Positions 47,198 through 57,454 are shown, counted from the first letter of the stretch. The stretch: DNA of 64,000 nt from Corynebacterium heidelbergense (GCF_028609845.1 NZ_CP063191.1:868001-932000); one strand, 5' to 3'. The notes: generated by a model not told the origin, from the sequence alone. Made by a program: numbers and translations.

Positions 47198-47803
47198 ATG
47201 GCTGAAGGTTTCGGCGGGAAGATCAAGGATTTCTTTGGTCTGAGCGACGTTGACTCCTACGAGGAGGCTTACGATCGCGAGCGCTTCGCAGAGGAGCGGG
47301 ACCCTCGGGATGCCCGAGATGGGGCAGCCCGGCGGGTCCACCGGGGCTACACGGATTACCGCGCCGAGCACGAGGATCACGGCCTGGGGCGCGGCGGCCG
47401 CGAATCGCGGGACGAGCACGTTGCCGAGGACCGTTATGCGCGCCGCGGGGAATACCGCGAGTATGGGGATGCCGGTTCCCGCCGGAGCAGCTACGAGGCA
47501 CCGGCCCCGCACGCGGAGAGCCGGGCAGTTCCGCACACCCCCCAGGTGGTGCGCCTCGTGTTGAGCTCCTACCGGCAGGCGGGGGAGATTGCCGAGGCCA
47601 TCCGCGGAGGAGATGTTGTGGTCTTCAGCCTCAGCGGGATGGAAAAGGCGGAAGCCTCCCGGGTGCTCGACTTCTCGGCGGGCCTGGCGCGGGGCGTGGA
47701 CGCCGACCTGAAGAAGCTGCGCGGAGTGCGGAACTTCGTGCTCATCCCCGCTGGCCTGACTTTGGAGCAGAGCCAGTTGGATCAATTGGTGGAGGATAAC
47801 TAG
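47198..47803 (+). CDS. sepF: FtsZ-anchoring protein SepF
   Basis: Tethers FtsZ to the membrane in bacteria without FtsA. The N-terminal amphipathic start (MAEGFGGKIKDFFGL) is the membrane-binding helix. A charged Arg/Glu/Asp linker (about 20-105) follows, then the SepF/DUF552 core (VVRLVLSSYRQAGEIAEAIR, VVVFSLSGMEKAEASRVLDF, RGVRNFVLIPAGLTL). Length is 201 residues. Close to ftsZ, whose C-terminal peptide it binds. Confidence 0.94.
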   Translation: MAEGFGGKIKDFFGLSDVDSYEEAYDRERFAEERDPRDARDGAARRVHRGYTDYRAEHEDHGLGRGGRESRDEHVAEDRYARRGEYREYGDAGSRRSSYEAPAPHAESRAVPHTPQVVRLVLSSYRQAGEIAEAIRGGDVVVFSLSGMEKAEASRVLDFSAGLARGVDADLKKLRGVRNFVLIPAGLTLEQSQLDQLVEDN

Positions 47804-47807
47804 CCCA

Positions 47808-48101
47808 GTGGTTCAAGTTGGTCTAGGCCTGGTCCTGCTCATCCGAGTCTTCATCTACATTCTGGTGCTGCGCATTGTGGTGGAGATGATTCAGTCCTTC
47901 TCCCGGAATTGGCGGCCACCGCGGTGGTTCTCGATCGCTGCAGAGCCGATCTTTGTGGTCACAGATCCCCCGGTGAAGGGATTGCGGCGCATTATTCCCC
48001 CTTTGAACCTGGGCGGGGTTAGCCTGGATCTCTCCATTCTGGTTCTATTCTTCGGGCTACAGATTCTTTCGACGGTCATCGCCTCGACCATGATCCGGTG
48101 A
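47808..48101 (+). CDS. YggT family membrane protein
   Basis: 97 residues with two hydrophobic segments (about 4-26 and 71-93) flanking the conserved FSRNWRPPRWFSIAAEPIF and TDPPVKGLRRIIPP blocks of the YggT family. GTG start 4 nt after the sepF stop. The role is not established; in actinobacteria the family sits between sepF and divIVA and is probably linked to division or envelope organisation (inference from position). Confidence 0.9.
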   Translation: MVQVGLGLVLLIRVFIYILVLRIVVEMIQSFSRNWRPPRWFSIAAEPIFVVTDPPVKGLRRIIPPLNLGGVSLDLSILVLFFGLQILSTVIASTMIR

Positions 48102-48131
48102 CTTTCTGACCAACCGGGTTTCCGCCCAGAG

Positions 48132-48145
48132 TCCCCCCGGGGGGA
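48132..48145. terminator. perfect 14-bp GC palindrome after yggT
   Basis: TCCCCCCGGGGGGA is an uninterrupted palindrome 30 bp after the yggT stop. It could be a terminator core or cruciform; no T-run follows. Confidence 0.35.
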
Positions 48146-48213
48146 TTCACGGCGAAAAATCTGCGTAAGATTGCCGAAAATTTTCGAAAAAGTTGCGCGT
48201 CCTCACCGTCAAG

Positions 48214-48244
48214 TTGAGCCTAAGCCCCCGCGCGCTGGTATGCT
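48214..48244 (+). promoter_or_regulatory. candidate divIVA promoter
   Basis: TTGAGC (48214-48219), 19-bp spacer, TATGCT (48239-48244). The predicted start near 48251 leaves a 110-nt leader containing the inverted repeat TTGACA-N13-TGTCAA (48254-48278). Confidence 0.45.
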
Positions 48245-48361
48245 CGGTGCAGTTTGACATTAAAGTGACTGTTGTCAACACCTAAGAAACAAGCGCCCCT
48301 CGGGAGCTTCCGCTACGGCCAGAAGCTCGCACAGGCCACTCGAAAGGGAAGGGAAGTACCG

Positions 48362-49426
48362 ATGCCCCTTACACCAGCTGACGTACACAACGTAGCTTTC
48401 AGCAAGCCACCGATTGGCAAGCGCGGGTACAACGAGGACGAGGTAGACCAGTTCCTCGATCTGGTCGAGGACACCCTCGCCGAACTGCAAGACGAGAATG
48501 CCGATCTGAAGCTACGCGTAGAGGAACTCAGCTCAGGTGCTTCCTCCGCTCCCGCCGCAGCCGCCGCCCCTGCACAACCGAAGGTGGACGAGGCACAACT
48601 GCGCCGAGAGATCCGGGCACAGGTCGAATCCGAGGTTCGCGCCGAGGTGGAGAAGTCCGCCGCAGCGCGCAGCGAGCAGAACCAGCAGTCCAACACCAAG
48701 CTCATTTCCCAGTACGAGTCCAAGGTGCGCGAGGCCGAGGATCGTGTGCGGGCTGCGGAAGAGCGGGCTCGCAAGGCCGAGGCCGAGGCAGCGGAGGCCC
48801 GCAAGGCCGCCCAGTCCAGCGCGGCTTCTGCGGATTCCCAGCAGCGTTCCGCCGCCGCCTCCGCCCCCACGGAGGGCGCGGCCACGGCCGATACCCACAT
48901 GCAGGCCGCTCGCGTGCTGTCCCTGGCCCAGGAGATGGCCGACCGGCTTACATCCGATGCCAAGGCAGAGTCCTCCTCCATGCTCGCCGACGCACGCGCC
49001 GAGGCTAAGCGAACGGTGGACGAGGCCAATTCCACGTCCCAGAACCAGCTCAATGAGGCCCGGACTCGCTCCGAGTCCATGCTGGCGGATGCCAAGCAGA
49101 AGTCCGATTCCCAGCTCGCCGACGCCAAGCAGCGTTCGGAGACCATGATTTCGGACGCCACCGCCCAGTCGCAGGCCCAGATCCGCCAGGCCCAGGAGCG
49201 CGCCAACGCCCTGCAGCAGGATGCCGAGCGCAAGCACTCCGAGATCATGGCGACGGTGAAAAAGCAGCAGACCGCCCTGGAAGCCCGCATCGAGGAGCTG
49301 CGCACCTACGAGCGCGAGTACCGCACCCGCTTGAAGACGTTCCTGGAATCCCAGTTGGAGGAACTCAACAGCCGCGGGACCGCCGCGCCCACCGGGTCCA
49401 TCGGATCCGAGGGCGGGCGCAACTAG
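48362..49426 (+). CDS. divIVA: polar growth scaffold DivIVA / Wag31
   Basis: Coiled-coil protein that marks curved cell poles and recruits the elongation machinery; essential in corynebacteria. The N-terminus [20 protein letters not shown], then [17 protein letters not shown], is the lipid-binding DivIVA domain. The rest is a long heptad-rich coiled coil with Ala/Glu/Gln bias. It includes a run of about 11-residue repeats of the type [20 protein letters not shown] near residues 240-265. Length is 354. The ATG at 48362 has AGGGAAG upstream; a longer frame starts before the conserved N-terminus and is rejected. Phosphorylation by PknA/B-type kinases is known for Wag31. Confidence 0.95.
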   Translation: MPLTPADVHNVAFSKPPIGKRGYNEDEVDQFLDLVEDTLAELQDENADLKLRVEELSSGASSAPAAAAAPAQPKVDEAQLRREIRAQVESEVRAEVEKSAAARSEQNQQSNTKLISQYESKVREAEDRVRAAEERARKAEAEAAEARKAAQSSAASADSQQRSAAASAPTEGAATADTHMQAARVLSLAQEMADRLTSDAKAESSSMLADARAEAKRTVDEANSTSQNQLNEARTRSESMLADAKQKSDSQLADAKQRSETMISDATAQSQAQIRQAQERANALQQDAERKHSEIMATVKKQQTALEARIEELRTYEREYRTRLKTFLESQLEELNSRGTAAPTGSIGSEGGRN

Positions 49427-49489
49427 CCGGAGACGGATTCGTGGCCAGGTCCCGCCTTATGCTCAACGAGAGCGCAGGCGGGGCCGCAT

Positions 49490-49505
49490 GGCCCCTCGCG
49501 GGGCC
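49490..49505 (+). terminator. GC hairpin after divIVA
   Basis: GGCCCC (49490-49495), loop TCGC, GGGGCC (49500-49505). A strong stem without a T-run; plausible terminator for divIVA. Confidence 0.45.
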
Positions 49506-49551
49506 AGCTTCTCCACGAATTCACCACACCGGAACGGTGGCCTAACCAGAC

Positions 49552-49878
49552 ATGTTGGCTCTATCCCTGGCCCTGGCAGTGCTCGGCTTCGTAGCACTGC
49601 TGGGGGCTTTGTATTTCGGGTCCACGGTGTGGGCCTGGGTGTGTGTGGCGGTAGCGGCCGCGGGCATAGCCCTCCTCATTGTGGAATGGCGCCAATCCCG
49701 GCGTAACCCCGGCCGAGCTTCCGGGGAGGGGCGTCCCAAAGCCAAACCACGGCCGATACGCACCACCGGGCCGAACCGCCCGGCGCAGGAGGAGGACAAG
49801 ATCCCCACCAGCTCCGAGCGGCTCAAGGCCTACTCCAAGCGCTCCCGCGCCCAGGGCAGCCGCCGACGTTGGCGCTGA
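49552..49878 (+). CDS. small hypothetical membrane protein
   Basis: 108 residues. Two hydrophobic helices (about 2-22 and 24-44, separated by a short FGST turn) are followed by a strongly basic tail rich in Arg, Lys, Pro and Ser, ending SKRSRAQGSRRRWR. A gene of this type lies between divIVA and ileS in corynebacteria as I recall. I recognise no domain. No good ribosome site precedes the ATG, so the start is uncertain. A cytoplasmic basic tail could bind nucleic acid or acidic lipids, but this is speculation. Confidence 0.68.
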   Translation: MLALSLALAVLGFVALLGALYFGSTVWAWVCVAVAAAGIALLIVEWRQSRRNPGRASGEGRPKAKPRPIRTTGPNRPAQEEDKIPTSSERLKAYSKRSRAQGSRRRWR

Positions 49879-50068
49879 AACTTCCGCTCCCCACCGGGGT
49901 GCCGGGGGTTCCCCTCCCGAAGATCGCAGGAGAGGGCGGCCGGTAGGGGACTGCAACACTGCGGGGGGTTACCATGGCCCCGCTTGCATTCTTTTCCCCA
50001 TTTTCCTCTATCCCGTATGTGCGAAAGAGGGCCAGACCTACGTTTTTCTAGAAAGAGGGTAGTTTTCC

Positions 50069-53000
50069 ATGAACACGCCCGCAGGCGGGGCGTACCCGCG
50101 CGAGGACATGACCGGCGGTTCCAATTCCTTCCCCACCATGGAACAGGAGGTGCTGGCGTACTGGGCTGAGGATGAGACCTTCGCCCAGTCCATCGCGCAG
50201 CGCGAGGGCCAGCCGGAATATGTCTTCTACGACGGGCCCCCTTTCGCCAACGGTCTGCCGCACTACGGCCACCTGCTCACCGGATACGTCAAGGACATCG
50301 TGCCGCGCTATCAGACAATGCGCGGCAAGAAGGTCTCCCGCGTCTTCGGCTGGGACTGCCACGGCCTGCCCGCCGAGCTGGAGGCGGAAAAGCAGCTAGG
50401 GATCTCCGATCGCTCCCAGGTGGAGGAGATGGGGATGGCGGAGTTCAACAACTACTGTGCCTCCAGCGTCCTGCGTTACACCGACGAATGGAAGGCCTAC
50501 GTTACTCGTCAGGCCCGGTGGGTGGACTTCGACAACGGCTACAAGACGATGGACCTGGACTTCATGGAGTCCGTCATGTGGGCCTTCAAAACCCTTTACG
50601 ACAAGGGGTTGATCTACCAGGGCTTCCGCGTCCTGCCGTACTCCTGGGCCGAGCACACTCCGCTGTCCAACCAGGAGACCAAGCTCGACGATTCCTACAA
50701 GATGCGCCAGGATCCCACCCTGACGGTCACCTTCCCCATCACCGGGGTGCGCGAGGGCTCCCAGGCGGACCGGGACCTCGTGGGCGCCTACGCTCTGGCC
50801 TGGACTACAACCCCCTGGACCTTGCCGAGCCACCTGGCCCTAGCCGTCAACCCCAGCGTCACCTACGCCCTGGTCCGCTCCGGCGAGCAGCGCTACCTTC
50901 TGGCCAAGGACCTCGTCGGCTCCTATGCCAAGGAGCTGGGGGAGGACCACGAGATCCTGCGCGAGCTCCCGGGCAGCGAGCTTGTCGGCCTGACCTACAC
51001 CCCGCCGTTTAGTTACTTCGCCGACCACCCCAACGCCTTCCAGATCCTCGCCGCGGATTACGTCACCGTGGAGGATGGCACCGGCATCGTCCACCAAGCC
51101 CCCGCCTTCGGTGAGGACGACATGGACACCTGCGCCCGGGCCGACATCGACCTCGTCATCCCCGTGGACACGGACGGCAAATTCACCGAACAGGTCCCTG
51201 ATTACGCCGGCCAGCTCGTCTTTGATGCCAACAAGAACATCATCAGGGACCTCAAGCAGGCCGGGAGGGTCTTCCAGCACAAGACCATCGAGCACTCCTA
51301 CCCGCACTCCTGGCGCTCCGGGGAGCCGCTGATCTACATGGCGCTGCCCTCCTGGTTCGTGGCCGTGACGAAGTTCCGGGACCGGATGGTCCAGCTCAAC
51401 TACGAGGGGATCGAGTGGATCCCCGCCCACATGCGCGACGGCCAATTCGGCAAGTGGCTGGAGGGTGCCCGGGACTGGAACATTTCCCGCAACCGCTACT
51501 GGGGTTCCCCCATCCCAGTGTGGGTCTCCGACTCGGCCGAGTACCCCCGGGTGGATGTCTACGGCTCCCTCGCGGAGCTGGAGCGGGACTTCGGCGAGCG
51601 ACCGGCCAGCCTGCACCGCCCGGACATCGACAAGCTGACCCGCCCCAACCCGGACGACCCCACCGGCCAGTCCACGATGCGGCGCGTACCGGAGGTGCTG
51701 GACTGCTGGTTTGAATCCGGCTCCATGCCGTTTGCCCAGAAGCACTACCCCTTCGAGAACAAGGAGTGGTTCGACACGCACTCCCCGGCGGACTTCATTG
51801 TGGAGTACTCGGGGCAATCCCGGGGCTGGTTCTACACACTGCACGTCCTGGCGACCGCTCTGTTCGACCGCCCGGCGTTTACCACGGTCGTGGCCCACGG
51901 CATCGTCCTTGGCGATGACGGCCTGAAGATGTCCAAGTCCAAGGGCAACTACCCGGACGTCAACGAGGTGTTCGACCGCGACGGCTCCGACGCGATGCGC
52001 TGGTTCCTCATGGGATCCCCCATCCTGCGCGGCGGCAACCTCATCGTCACGGAGCAGGGCATCCGCGAGGGCGTGCGCCAGGCCATGCTGCCGATGTGGA
52101 ACGCCTACTCCTTCCTGAGGCTCTACGCCTCCACCCCCGCGCAGCGCAGCACTACCTCCGACAATGTGCTGGACCAATACATCCTGGCGAAGTTGCGCGA
52201 GGTGGTGGCGTCCATAACAGACCATATGGACCGGACGGACATCGCCGCAGCTACCGATGACATCCGGCAGTTCTGCGACGCCCTGACGAACTGGTACGTC
52301 CGCCGTTCCCGGGAGCGGTTCTGGGCCGGTGACCAGGTACATCCGGAGGCCTTTGCCACTCTCTACACGGTGCTGGAGACGCTGACGCGGATTACCGCCC
52401 CCTTGCTGCCGATGACGAGCGAGGTCATCTGGCGCGGGTTGACCGGCGGGCGCTCCGTGCACCTGACCGATTGGCCCAGCGCCACCGAACTGCCGGAGAA
52501 TCCACAGTTGGTGGCCGCCATGGATAAGGTTCGCGCGATCAGCTCCGCCGCGTCCTCGCTGCGCAAGGCCCACAAGCTGCGGAACCGTTTGCCGTTGCCC
52601 ATGCTCACGGTCGCTCTTCCGGACGCCAGGGACCTCGCGCAATTCCAGGACATCCTCGGCGACGAGGTTAACGTCCAGCGGGTGGAGCTGACCGAGGACG
52701 TCGCCGCGGTGGGACGTTACGACGTGGTGGTCAACGCCCGCGTCGCGGGACCGCGGCTGGGCCGAGACGTGCAGCGGGTCATCAAGGCGGTCAAGGCCGG
52801 AAACTACGAGGTGGACGCCGACGGGGCCGTGGTGGCGGACGGAATCGCCCTGACCGAGGGGGAGTACACCCGGCGGCTCGTAGCCACCGACCCGGACCAC
52901 ACCGCGGAGATCCCCGGCTACCCCGGCCTGGTGGTGCTGGATACCACCACCACCGAGGAGCTGGAGGCTAAGGGCTGGGCGGCGGATCGGGTGCGTGCCC

Positions 53001-53209
53001 TCCAGGACGCTCGCAAGGCCGCCGGACTGGAGGTGAGCGACCGGATCACGGTGACGATGAGCGTGCCTGAAAACATGCTGGCCTGGGCTGAGAGGCACCG
53101 GGAGTACATCGCCGGGGAGGTGCTGGCCACCGAGTTTAGCGTGAGCACGGACCAACAGCTGCCGGTGGACCTTGCCGATGGGTGCAGCGCGGAGATCTCG
53201 CGCAGCTAA
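50069..53209 (+). CDS. ileS: isoleucyl-tRNA synthetase (long, eukaryote-like type)
   Basis: Class I synthetase charging tRNA-Ile. The HIGH motif reads HYGH (H65-H68) and the KMSKS loop is intact at 620-624. The HYGH form and the 1046-residue length are typical of the eukaryote-like IleS class that actinobacteria use. The CP1 editing domain ([16 protein letters not shown] near residue 250) is present. The final third is the anticodon-binding and C-terminal domain. The ATG at 50069 follows AAAGAGGG by about 13 nt. I looked for a T-box leader upstream and found none. Confidence 0.95.
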   Translation: MNTPAGGAYPREDMTGGSNSFPTMEQEVLAYWAEDETFAQSIAQREGQPEYVFYDGPPFANGLPHYGHLLTGYVKDIVPRYQTMRGKKVSRVFGWDCHGLPAELEAEKQLGISDRSQVEEMGMAEFNNYCASSVLRYTDEWKAYVTRQARWVDFDNGYKTMDLDFMESVMWAFKTLYDKGLIYQGFRVLPYSWAEHTPLSNQETKLDDSYKMRQDPTLTVTFPITGVREGSQADRDLVGAYALAWTTTPWTLPSHLALAVNPSVTYALVRSGEQRYLLAKDLVGSYAKELGEDHEILRELPGSELVGLTYTPPFSYFADHPNAFQILAADYVTVEDGTGIVHQAPAFGEDDMDTCARADIDLVIPVDTDGKFTEQVPDYAGQLVFDANKNIIRDLKQAGRVFQHKTIEHSYPHSWRSGEPLIYMALPSWFVAVTKFRDRMVQLNYEGIEWIPAHMRDGQFGKWLEGARDWNISRNRYWGSPIPVWVSDSAEYPRVDVYGSLAELERDFGERPASLHRPDIDKLTRPNPDDPTGQSTMRRVPEVLDCWFESGSMPFAQKHYPFENKEWFDTHSPADFIVEYSGQSRGWFYTLHVLATALFDRPAFTTVVAHGIVLGDDGLKMSKSKGNYPDVNEVFDRDGSDAMRWFLMGSPILRGGNLIVTEQGIREGVRQAMLPMWNAYSFLRLYASTPAQRSTTSDNVLDQYILAKLREVVASITDHMDRTDIAAATDDIRQFCDALTNWYVRRSRERFWAGDQVHPEAFATLYTVLETLTRITAPLLPMTSEVIWRGLTGGRSVHLTDWPSATELPENPQLVAAMDKVRAISSAASSLRKAHKLRNRLPLPMLTVALPDARDLAQFQDILGDEVNVQRVELTEDVAAVGRYDVVVNARVAGPRLGRDVQRVIKAVKAGNYEVDADGAVVADGIALTEGEYTRRLVATDPDHTAEIPGYPGLVVLDTTTTEELEAKGWAADRVRALQDARKAAGLEVSDRITVTMSVPENMLAWAERHREYIAGEVLATEFSVSTDQQLPVDLADGCSAEISRS

Positions 53210-53401
53210 GCGCGCGCCTCCCCGGGGGGTGTGGCGGCCGGGCGGTGGGGCCGTTGTAACATAATCTTCACTTAAGGCCGACTCGACGGGTGCGGGTGGG
53301 CCTTTCGTGCTGCTCAGGGGCATATTTGCAGCGGGTTAGGGGGTGGCAGGGGGGTGGACTTTCCCGATTGTTGGAAGTGCGCACTGTCGGCACCCCGGGC
53401 G

Positions 53402-53407
53402 TATAGT
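53402..53407 (+). promoter_or_regulatory. -10 element upstream of the asparagine permease
   Basis: TATAGT, about 72 bp before the permease start. A palindromic GTGCGCAC lies just upstream (near 53378); the -35 is not consensus. Confidence 0.4.
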
Positions 53408-53479
53408 GACCGCAGCTAAAACTAGCGACCAGGCAAGACAGTCCTCTCCCTTTAAGGCACGAAAGGGGTTGTGGCACCC

Positions 53480-54955
53480 ATGGCACAACCAGAATCGGCG
53501 CGGCACACCGCACCGCCGAACACCTCCAACGGTTCTTTCCTCACGGCAGACCAGGACGGATACCACAAGGGGCTCACCACCCGGCACATCCAGATGATCG
53601 CCATTGGTTCCGCTATCGGAACCGGGCTCTTCCTCGGCGCCGGTGGTCGGCTCGCATCTGCGGGCCCCTCCCTCATCCTCGCCTACCTCGTGTGCGGCTT
53701 TTTCGCCTTCCTCGTGCTCCGCGCGGTTGGCGAACTCGTCCTCCACCGGCCCAGTTCTGGGGCCGTGGTGAGCTACAGCCGCGAGTTCCTCGGGGAATCC
53801 CCGGCGTACTTTATCGGCTGGATCTATTTTCTGTGCTGGGCGTTGACCGGCATTGCGGATACCACCGCCATTGCAACGTACTTGCGATTCTGGCCGATCT
53901 TCCAATCGATCCCACAGTGGGTGCTGGCATTTGCCGCGCTGCTCGTTGTCCTGGCCCTCAACACCATTTCGGTGAAGGTCTTCGGCGAGATGGAGTTCTG
54001 GTTCTCCCTGTTGAAGGTCGTTGCGATCATCGCCTTCCTGTGCGTCGGCCTGTACTTCGTGCTGACCGGCCACGTCGTCGAAGGCCAGGCGGCTGGGCTG
54101 CACAACATCACGAGCCACGGCGGCTGGTTCCCCAATGGGTTGCTGCCCATGGCGTTCGTGACCTCCGGCGTGATCTTCGCCTACTACGGCATCGAGATCG
54201 TTGCCACGGCCGCCGGGGAAACCAAGGACGCTAAGCACGAGATGCCGCGCGCCGTGAACAACGTCGTCTGGCGCATCATCGTCTTCTACTGCGGCTCTGT
54301 GTTCCTGCTGTCCATGCTGCTGCCCTACACGGCATACTCCAGCGGCGAATCCCCGTTCGTCACGTTCTTCTCCAAGGTGGGCGTGTCCCAGATCGGGGAC
54401 GTGATGAACTTCGTGGTCATCACCGCCGCCCTGTCCTCGCTCAACGCCGGGCTGTATTCGACGGGCCGCATCATCCGGACGATGGCCCACGCCGGTGCTG
54501 CGCCGGAACGTCTGGCCAAGATGAATTCGCACGGTGTGCCCTTCGGCGGGATCGTGCTGACGTCCGCCGTCATCGTCATCGGGGTGGTGATCAACTACCT
54601 CAACCCCGGCAAGGCCTTCGATATCGCCATGAATATGGTCGCGGTGACCATCGTGCTGGTTTGGTCCTTCCTGCTGATTTGCCAGATGCGGCTGAAGGCC
54701 GCTGCCGACAAAGGCCTGGTGGAGCGGCCGAGCTTCCGGATGCCGTTGTCCCCCTTCTCCAACTGGGTGACCCTGGCCTTCCTCGCCGCGGTGATGGTAC
54801 TCATCGCCGTGGGCGACGACATCGGACGGTGGACCGTGATCGCGGCTGTACCGGTACTTGGGCTCATTGCCGCCGGGTGGTTTCTGGTGCGCAACCGCAT
54901 CGACCGTCGGCGTTCCGAGCACGAAGCTGGCGAGCTGGAGCCCACTGCGGTGTAA
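53480..54955 (+). CDS. ansP: amino-acid permease, probable L-asparagine transporter AnsP
   Basis: APC-superfamily amino-acid transporter (AAT family) with about 12 hydrophobic helices in 491 residues. Family segments: GYHKGLTTRHIQMIAIGSAI, GTGLFLGAGGRLA, LRAVGELVLHRPSSGAVVSY, GIADTTAIATYL, and AALSSLNAGLYSTGR. These closely resemble mycobacterial AnsP1/AnsP2 as I remember them. The nearby asparaginase gene supports asparagine as substrate. The ATG at 53480 has GAAAGGGG 11 nt upstream; a GTG at 53471 is too near. dinB begins 28 bp after the stop. Confidence 0.88.
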   Translation: MAQPESARHTAPPNTSNGSFLTADQDGYHKGLTTRHIQMIAIGSAIGTGLFLGAGGRLASAGPSLILAYLVCGFFAFLVLRAVGELVLHRPSSGAVVSYSREFLGESPAYFIGWIYFLCWALTGIADTTAIATYLRFWPIFQSIPQWVLAFAALLVVLALNTISVKVFGEMEFWFSLLKVVAIIAFLCVGLYFVLTGHVVEGQAAGLHNITSHGGWFPNGLLPMAFVTSGVIFAYYGIEIVATAAGETKDAKHEMPRAVNNVVWRIIVFYCGSVFLLSMLLPYTAYSSGESPFVTFFSKVGVSQIGDVMNFVVITAALSSLNAGLYSTGRIIRTMAHAGAAPERLAKMNSHGVPFGGIVLTSAVIVIGVVINYLNPGKAFDIAMNMVAVTIVLVWSFLLICQMRLKAAADKGLVERPSFRMPLSPFSNWVTLAFLAAVMVLIAVGDDIGRWTVIAAVPVLGLIAAGWFLVRNRIDRRRSEHEAGELEPTAV

Positions 54956-54969
54956 CTGCAACCACCGGC

Positions 54970-54975
54970 TAGCAT
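54970..54975 (+). promoter_or_regulatory. -10 element of the leaderless dinB gene
   Basis: TAGCAT ends 8 nt before the ATG at 54984. No ribosome site and no LexA box are visible. Confidence 0.4.
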
Positions 54976-54983
54976 CTTCAGCT

Positions 54984-56423
54984 ATGCCTCGCTGGGTCGC
55001 CCACATCGACATGGATGCGTTCTACGCCTCCGTGGAGCAGTTGACCCGGCCCACTTTGCGCGGCCGCCCCGTCCTCGTCGGAGGATCGGGCGGCCGCGGT
55101 GTCGTTGCCGGCGCCTCCTACGAGGCCCGGGCCTACGGGGCCCGCAGTGCCATGCCCATGGGGCAGGCCATCCGCCTGTGCCGGTCGAAAGCCGTGGTGG
55201 TGCGCCCCCGCGCCGTCGTCTACGCGGCCGCCTCGGAGCGGATCTTCCAGGTGCTCCGGGAACACTCCGGTATCGTCGAACAGCTTTCGGTGGACGAGGG
55301 CTTCGCCGAACCGAAGGTGGAGACCGCAGAGCAGGCCCGGCGGTGGGCCGAACAGTTGCAGGGGGCGGTGGAGGAAGAAACGGGGCTGCCCTGTTCCATT
55401 GGTCTGGCGCACACCAAGATGGACGCCAAGATGGCCAGCGATATCGCCAAGCCCCACGGCATCACGGTGGTGACCGATCGAGAAGAGCTGTTCTACCCGC
55501 GACCAGTGGGGGAGGTGTGGGGGATTGGAAAGGTCGCGCAGTCCCGTCTGCGGGCTTTGGGGGTGCGCACTATCGGGCAGCTCGTCGCCATGGATCCCCG
55601 GGACGTGGAAGCCACCCTCGGGTCCGTGGGCCTGGAAATCCAGCGCATGGCCGCGGGGCACGACGAGCGGCCGGTGGCGCCCCGCGGGCGGGCCAAGCAG
55701 ATCAGCGCGGAGCGCACCCTGGCCACGGATGCCCGCACCTACGCAGAGGCCGTGGACGTGCTGGAACAGACCGCACAGCATGCCCACCGGCGGTTGCTGA
55801 GGGACGGGCGGGCGGCGCGCACCGTCACAGTAAAGACCCGCTCGGCAGACTTCAGCCTGCACACAAAGTCCAGCACGCTCGGGGTGCCGACGGATAACTT
55901 GCCGGTCCTGCTGGCCGCCGCACGCCAGTTGCTGAGCCGACCGGAAGATACTGGCGCCATTCGCCTCGTCGGGGTGGGGTTCTCCGGCCTCGTGGACAAT
56001 CGGCAGGAGGCTCTGTTTCCGGATTTGGGAACGGCGGGAGTGGCCGCGCCGGGCGGGGAGGGGGCGTTGGTGAGCGCAGTTACGCCGGGCGGGGAGGGCG
56101 AGTCGGTGAGCGCCCCGGAGCCACCCCCCATCGCGGTGCCAGGGGTTGCGGTGGATCCCCAACTCACCTCCGGAAGTCCCGCGAACTACTCCGGCACCCC
56201 CACACCCACGGTGAACCCGGCTGCATCACCGACGCGGTGGGAAGCCACCCGGGACGTCTACCACCCGGACTACGGCCATGGGTGGGTGCAGGGTTCTGGG
56301 GTGGGCCGCGTGACAGTGCGCTTTGAAACGCGGGCCACCGGGCCCGGCCGAATTGTCACCTTCCCGGTAGAGGACGAAAAGCTCCGCTTCGCGGATCCCC
56401 TGGACAGCTTGGCCTGGGGTTAG
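54984..56423 (+). CDS. dinB: Y-family DNA polymerase IV (DinB/DinX)
   Basis: Translesion polymerase. Catalytic acidic residues lie in HIDMDAFYASVEQ (N-terminus) and LSVDEGFAEP; the steric-gate region and the helix-hairpin-helix YPRPVGEVWGIGKVAQSRL are present. A beta-clamp motif QEALF occurs in RQEALFPDLG. After a Gly/Pro-rich linker, a C-terminal module (HPDYGHGWVQGSGVGRVTVR) ends at residue 479. The position next to ileS and ansA matches DinX (Rv1537). The start is placed at the ATG giving MPRWVAHIDMDAFYAS; a longer frame starts within ansP. The stop overlaps ansA (opposite strand) by 4 nt. Confidence 0.92.
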   Translation: MPRWVAHIDMDAFYASVEQLTRPTLRGRPVLVGGSGGRGVVAGASYEARAYGARSAMPMGQAIRLCRSKAVVVRPRAVVYAAASERIFQVLREHSGIVEQLSVDEGFAEPKVETAEQARRWAEQLQGAVEEETGLPCSIGLAHTKMDAKMASDIAKPHGITVVTDREELFYPRPVGEVWGIGKVAQSRLRALGVRTIGQLVAMDPRDVEATLGSVGLEIQRMAAGHDERPVAPRGRAKQISAERTLATDARTYAEAVDVLEQTAQHAHRRLLRDGRAARTVTVKTRSADFSLHTKSSTLGVPTDNLPVLLAAARQLLSRPEDTGAIRLVGVGFSGLVDNRQEALFPDLGTAGVAAPGGEGALVSAVTPGGEGESVSAPEPPPIAVPGVAVDPQLTSGSPANYSGTPTPTVNPAASPTRWEATRDVYHPDYGHGWVQGSGVGRVTVRFETRATGPGRIVTFPVEDEKLRFADPLDSLAWG

Positions 56424-57454
56424 TGCGTCGGCGCGCCCGCCGACGAACGGTTTCTCTGTCGCTCCACGGCTAGCTCGCACAGCAACTTGATGCGAGCCTG
56501 AGCGGGGCGCAGGGTGCCCCCGGAGCGCACACCCGCTCGCTGCAGCTCGGCACCACCCCCCGGTCCCCCGTAGCGGAAGTGGACCCCTCCGGCGGGAACT
56601 CGGGAACACACAACGATAGGACCGGCAAAGCGGTCCAACGTCCCGCGCATCGCCGGGGGGATATTGCCGGAGCCCAGCGCGACGACGACGAGCCCATCGG
56701 CGGCCGGGTCCACGGCGGACCCGTCGGCACCTGCGTAGGCCGGCACGATATCCACGCGTAGCCCGGCTAGTGGTGCCAACTGCCCCAGTGGTGCCGGCGC
56801 GGGGCCCTCGATGCGGGGGTCGTAGGCACACCCGAAACCAGCGTCTGCGGTGGTGTGGTTCTTGGTCGCGCCGTAGGCGGGGACGATCTGGCCCCCGAAG
56901 CAGACCACCGGCCGAGTGTGCTTGCCCAGGGGGATGTCCAGGGCTGCCCGCAGATTCGCGGGCCCGTCGGGCGCACAGTCATCGGCGGGACGCTGTGCCC
57001 CGGTGAAGATCACGGGCGCGCCCGGTTGAAGTAACCGGTCGGCGGCCATTGCCGTTTCCTCCAAAGTGTCCGTTCCATGGGTCACAATCACCCGATCAGC
57101 ACCCTGGTCACGGGCCCCGGCGATCGCCGCGAGGATGCGATCGATATCCGACAGGGTGAGTGCGGACGAGTCCAGTTGGGCCACGTCAACGACCCGGATC
57201 TCTTGGTGCTCTGAATTCGTATCTACCCCTGCATTTTTTAGGACGCCCCTCCCACCTAGTGTGGGCCGCAGATCCCCGTGGGAATCCTGTGTGCACGCGA
57301 TGGTTCCGCCGGTTGCCAGGAGCACCGTGTAGCCCGGAGACCGCGTGGTCGGAGCAGTGGCCGGACCAGGGGCCGGACTGGTGGTCTGTCCAGTGGAATG
57401 ACCGGTTGGGCGATCGGCGGCGGGGCCGGGCAAGGGTGATGGGGAAGTGGGCAT
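56420..57454 (-). CDS. ansA: L-asparaginase
   Basis: Hydrolyses asparagine to aspartate and ammonia. The two catalytic threonines lie in LLATGGTIACTQD and VTHGTDTLEETA, and the GAQRPADDCAPDGPANLRAAL segment is typical. Length is 344 residues from the ATG at 57452-57454. A longer frame reaches further upstream but crosses the -10 element TACCCT (57463-57468, minus), 8 nt before this ATG, so a leaderless start is likely. The N-terminal ~40 residues are Pro/Thr/Gly-rich; I see no clear signal peptide, so a cytoplasmic location is favoured. Works with AnsP to use asparagine as a nitrogen source. Confidence 0.9.
   Translation of the reverse strand: MPTSPSPLPGPAADRPTGHSTGQTTSPAPGPATAPTTRSPGYTVLLATGGTIACTQDSHGDLRPTLGGRGVLKNAGVDTNSEHQEIRVVDVAQLDSSALTLSDIDRILAAIAGARDQGADRVIVTHGTDTLEETAMAADRLLQPGAPVIFTGAQRPADDCAPDGPANLRAALDIPLGKHTRPVVCFGGQIVPAYGATKNHTTADAGFGCAYDPRIEGPAPAPLGQLAPLAGLRVDIVPAYAGADGSAVDPAADGLVVVALGSGNIPPAMRGTLDRFAGPIVVCSRVPAGGVHFRYGGPGGGAELQRAGVRSGGTLRPAQARIKLLCELAVERQRNRSSAGAPTH

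Noticed and set aside
49879..50068. T-box riboswitch upstream of ileS
   Set aside because: Actinobacterial ileS genes often have one, but I found no TGGNACC-type antiterminator bulge or matching specifier stem in the 190-bp leader.
50840..53323. 827-codon open frame antisense to ileS
   Set aside because: A GC-rich shadow of a strongly biased gene, with no recognisable domain.
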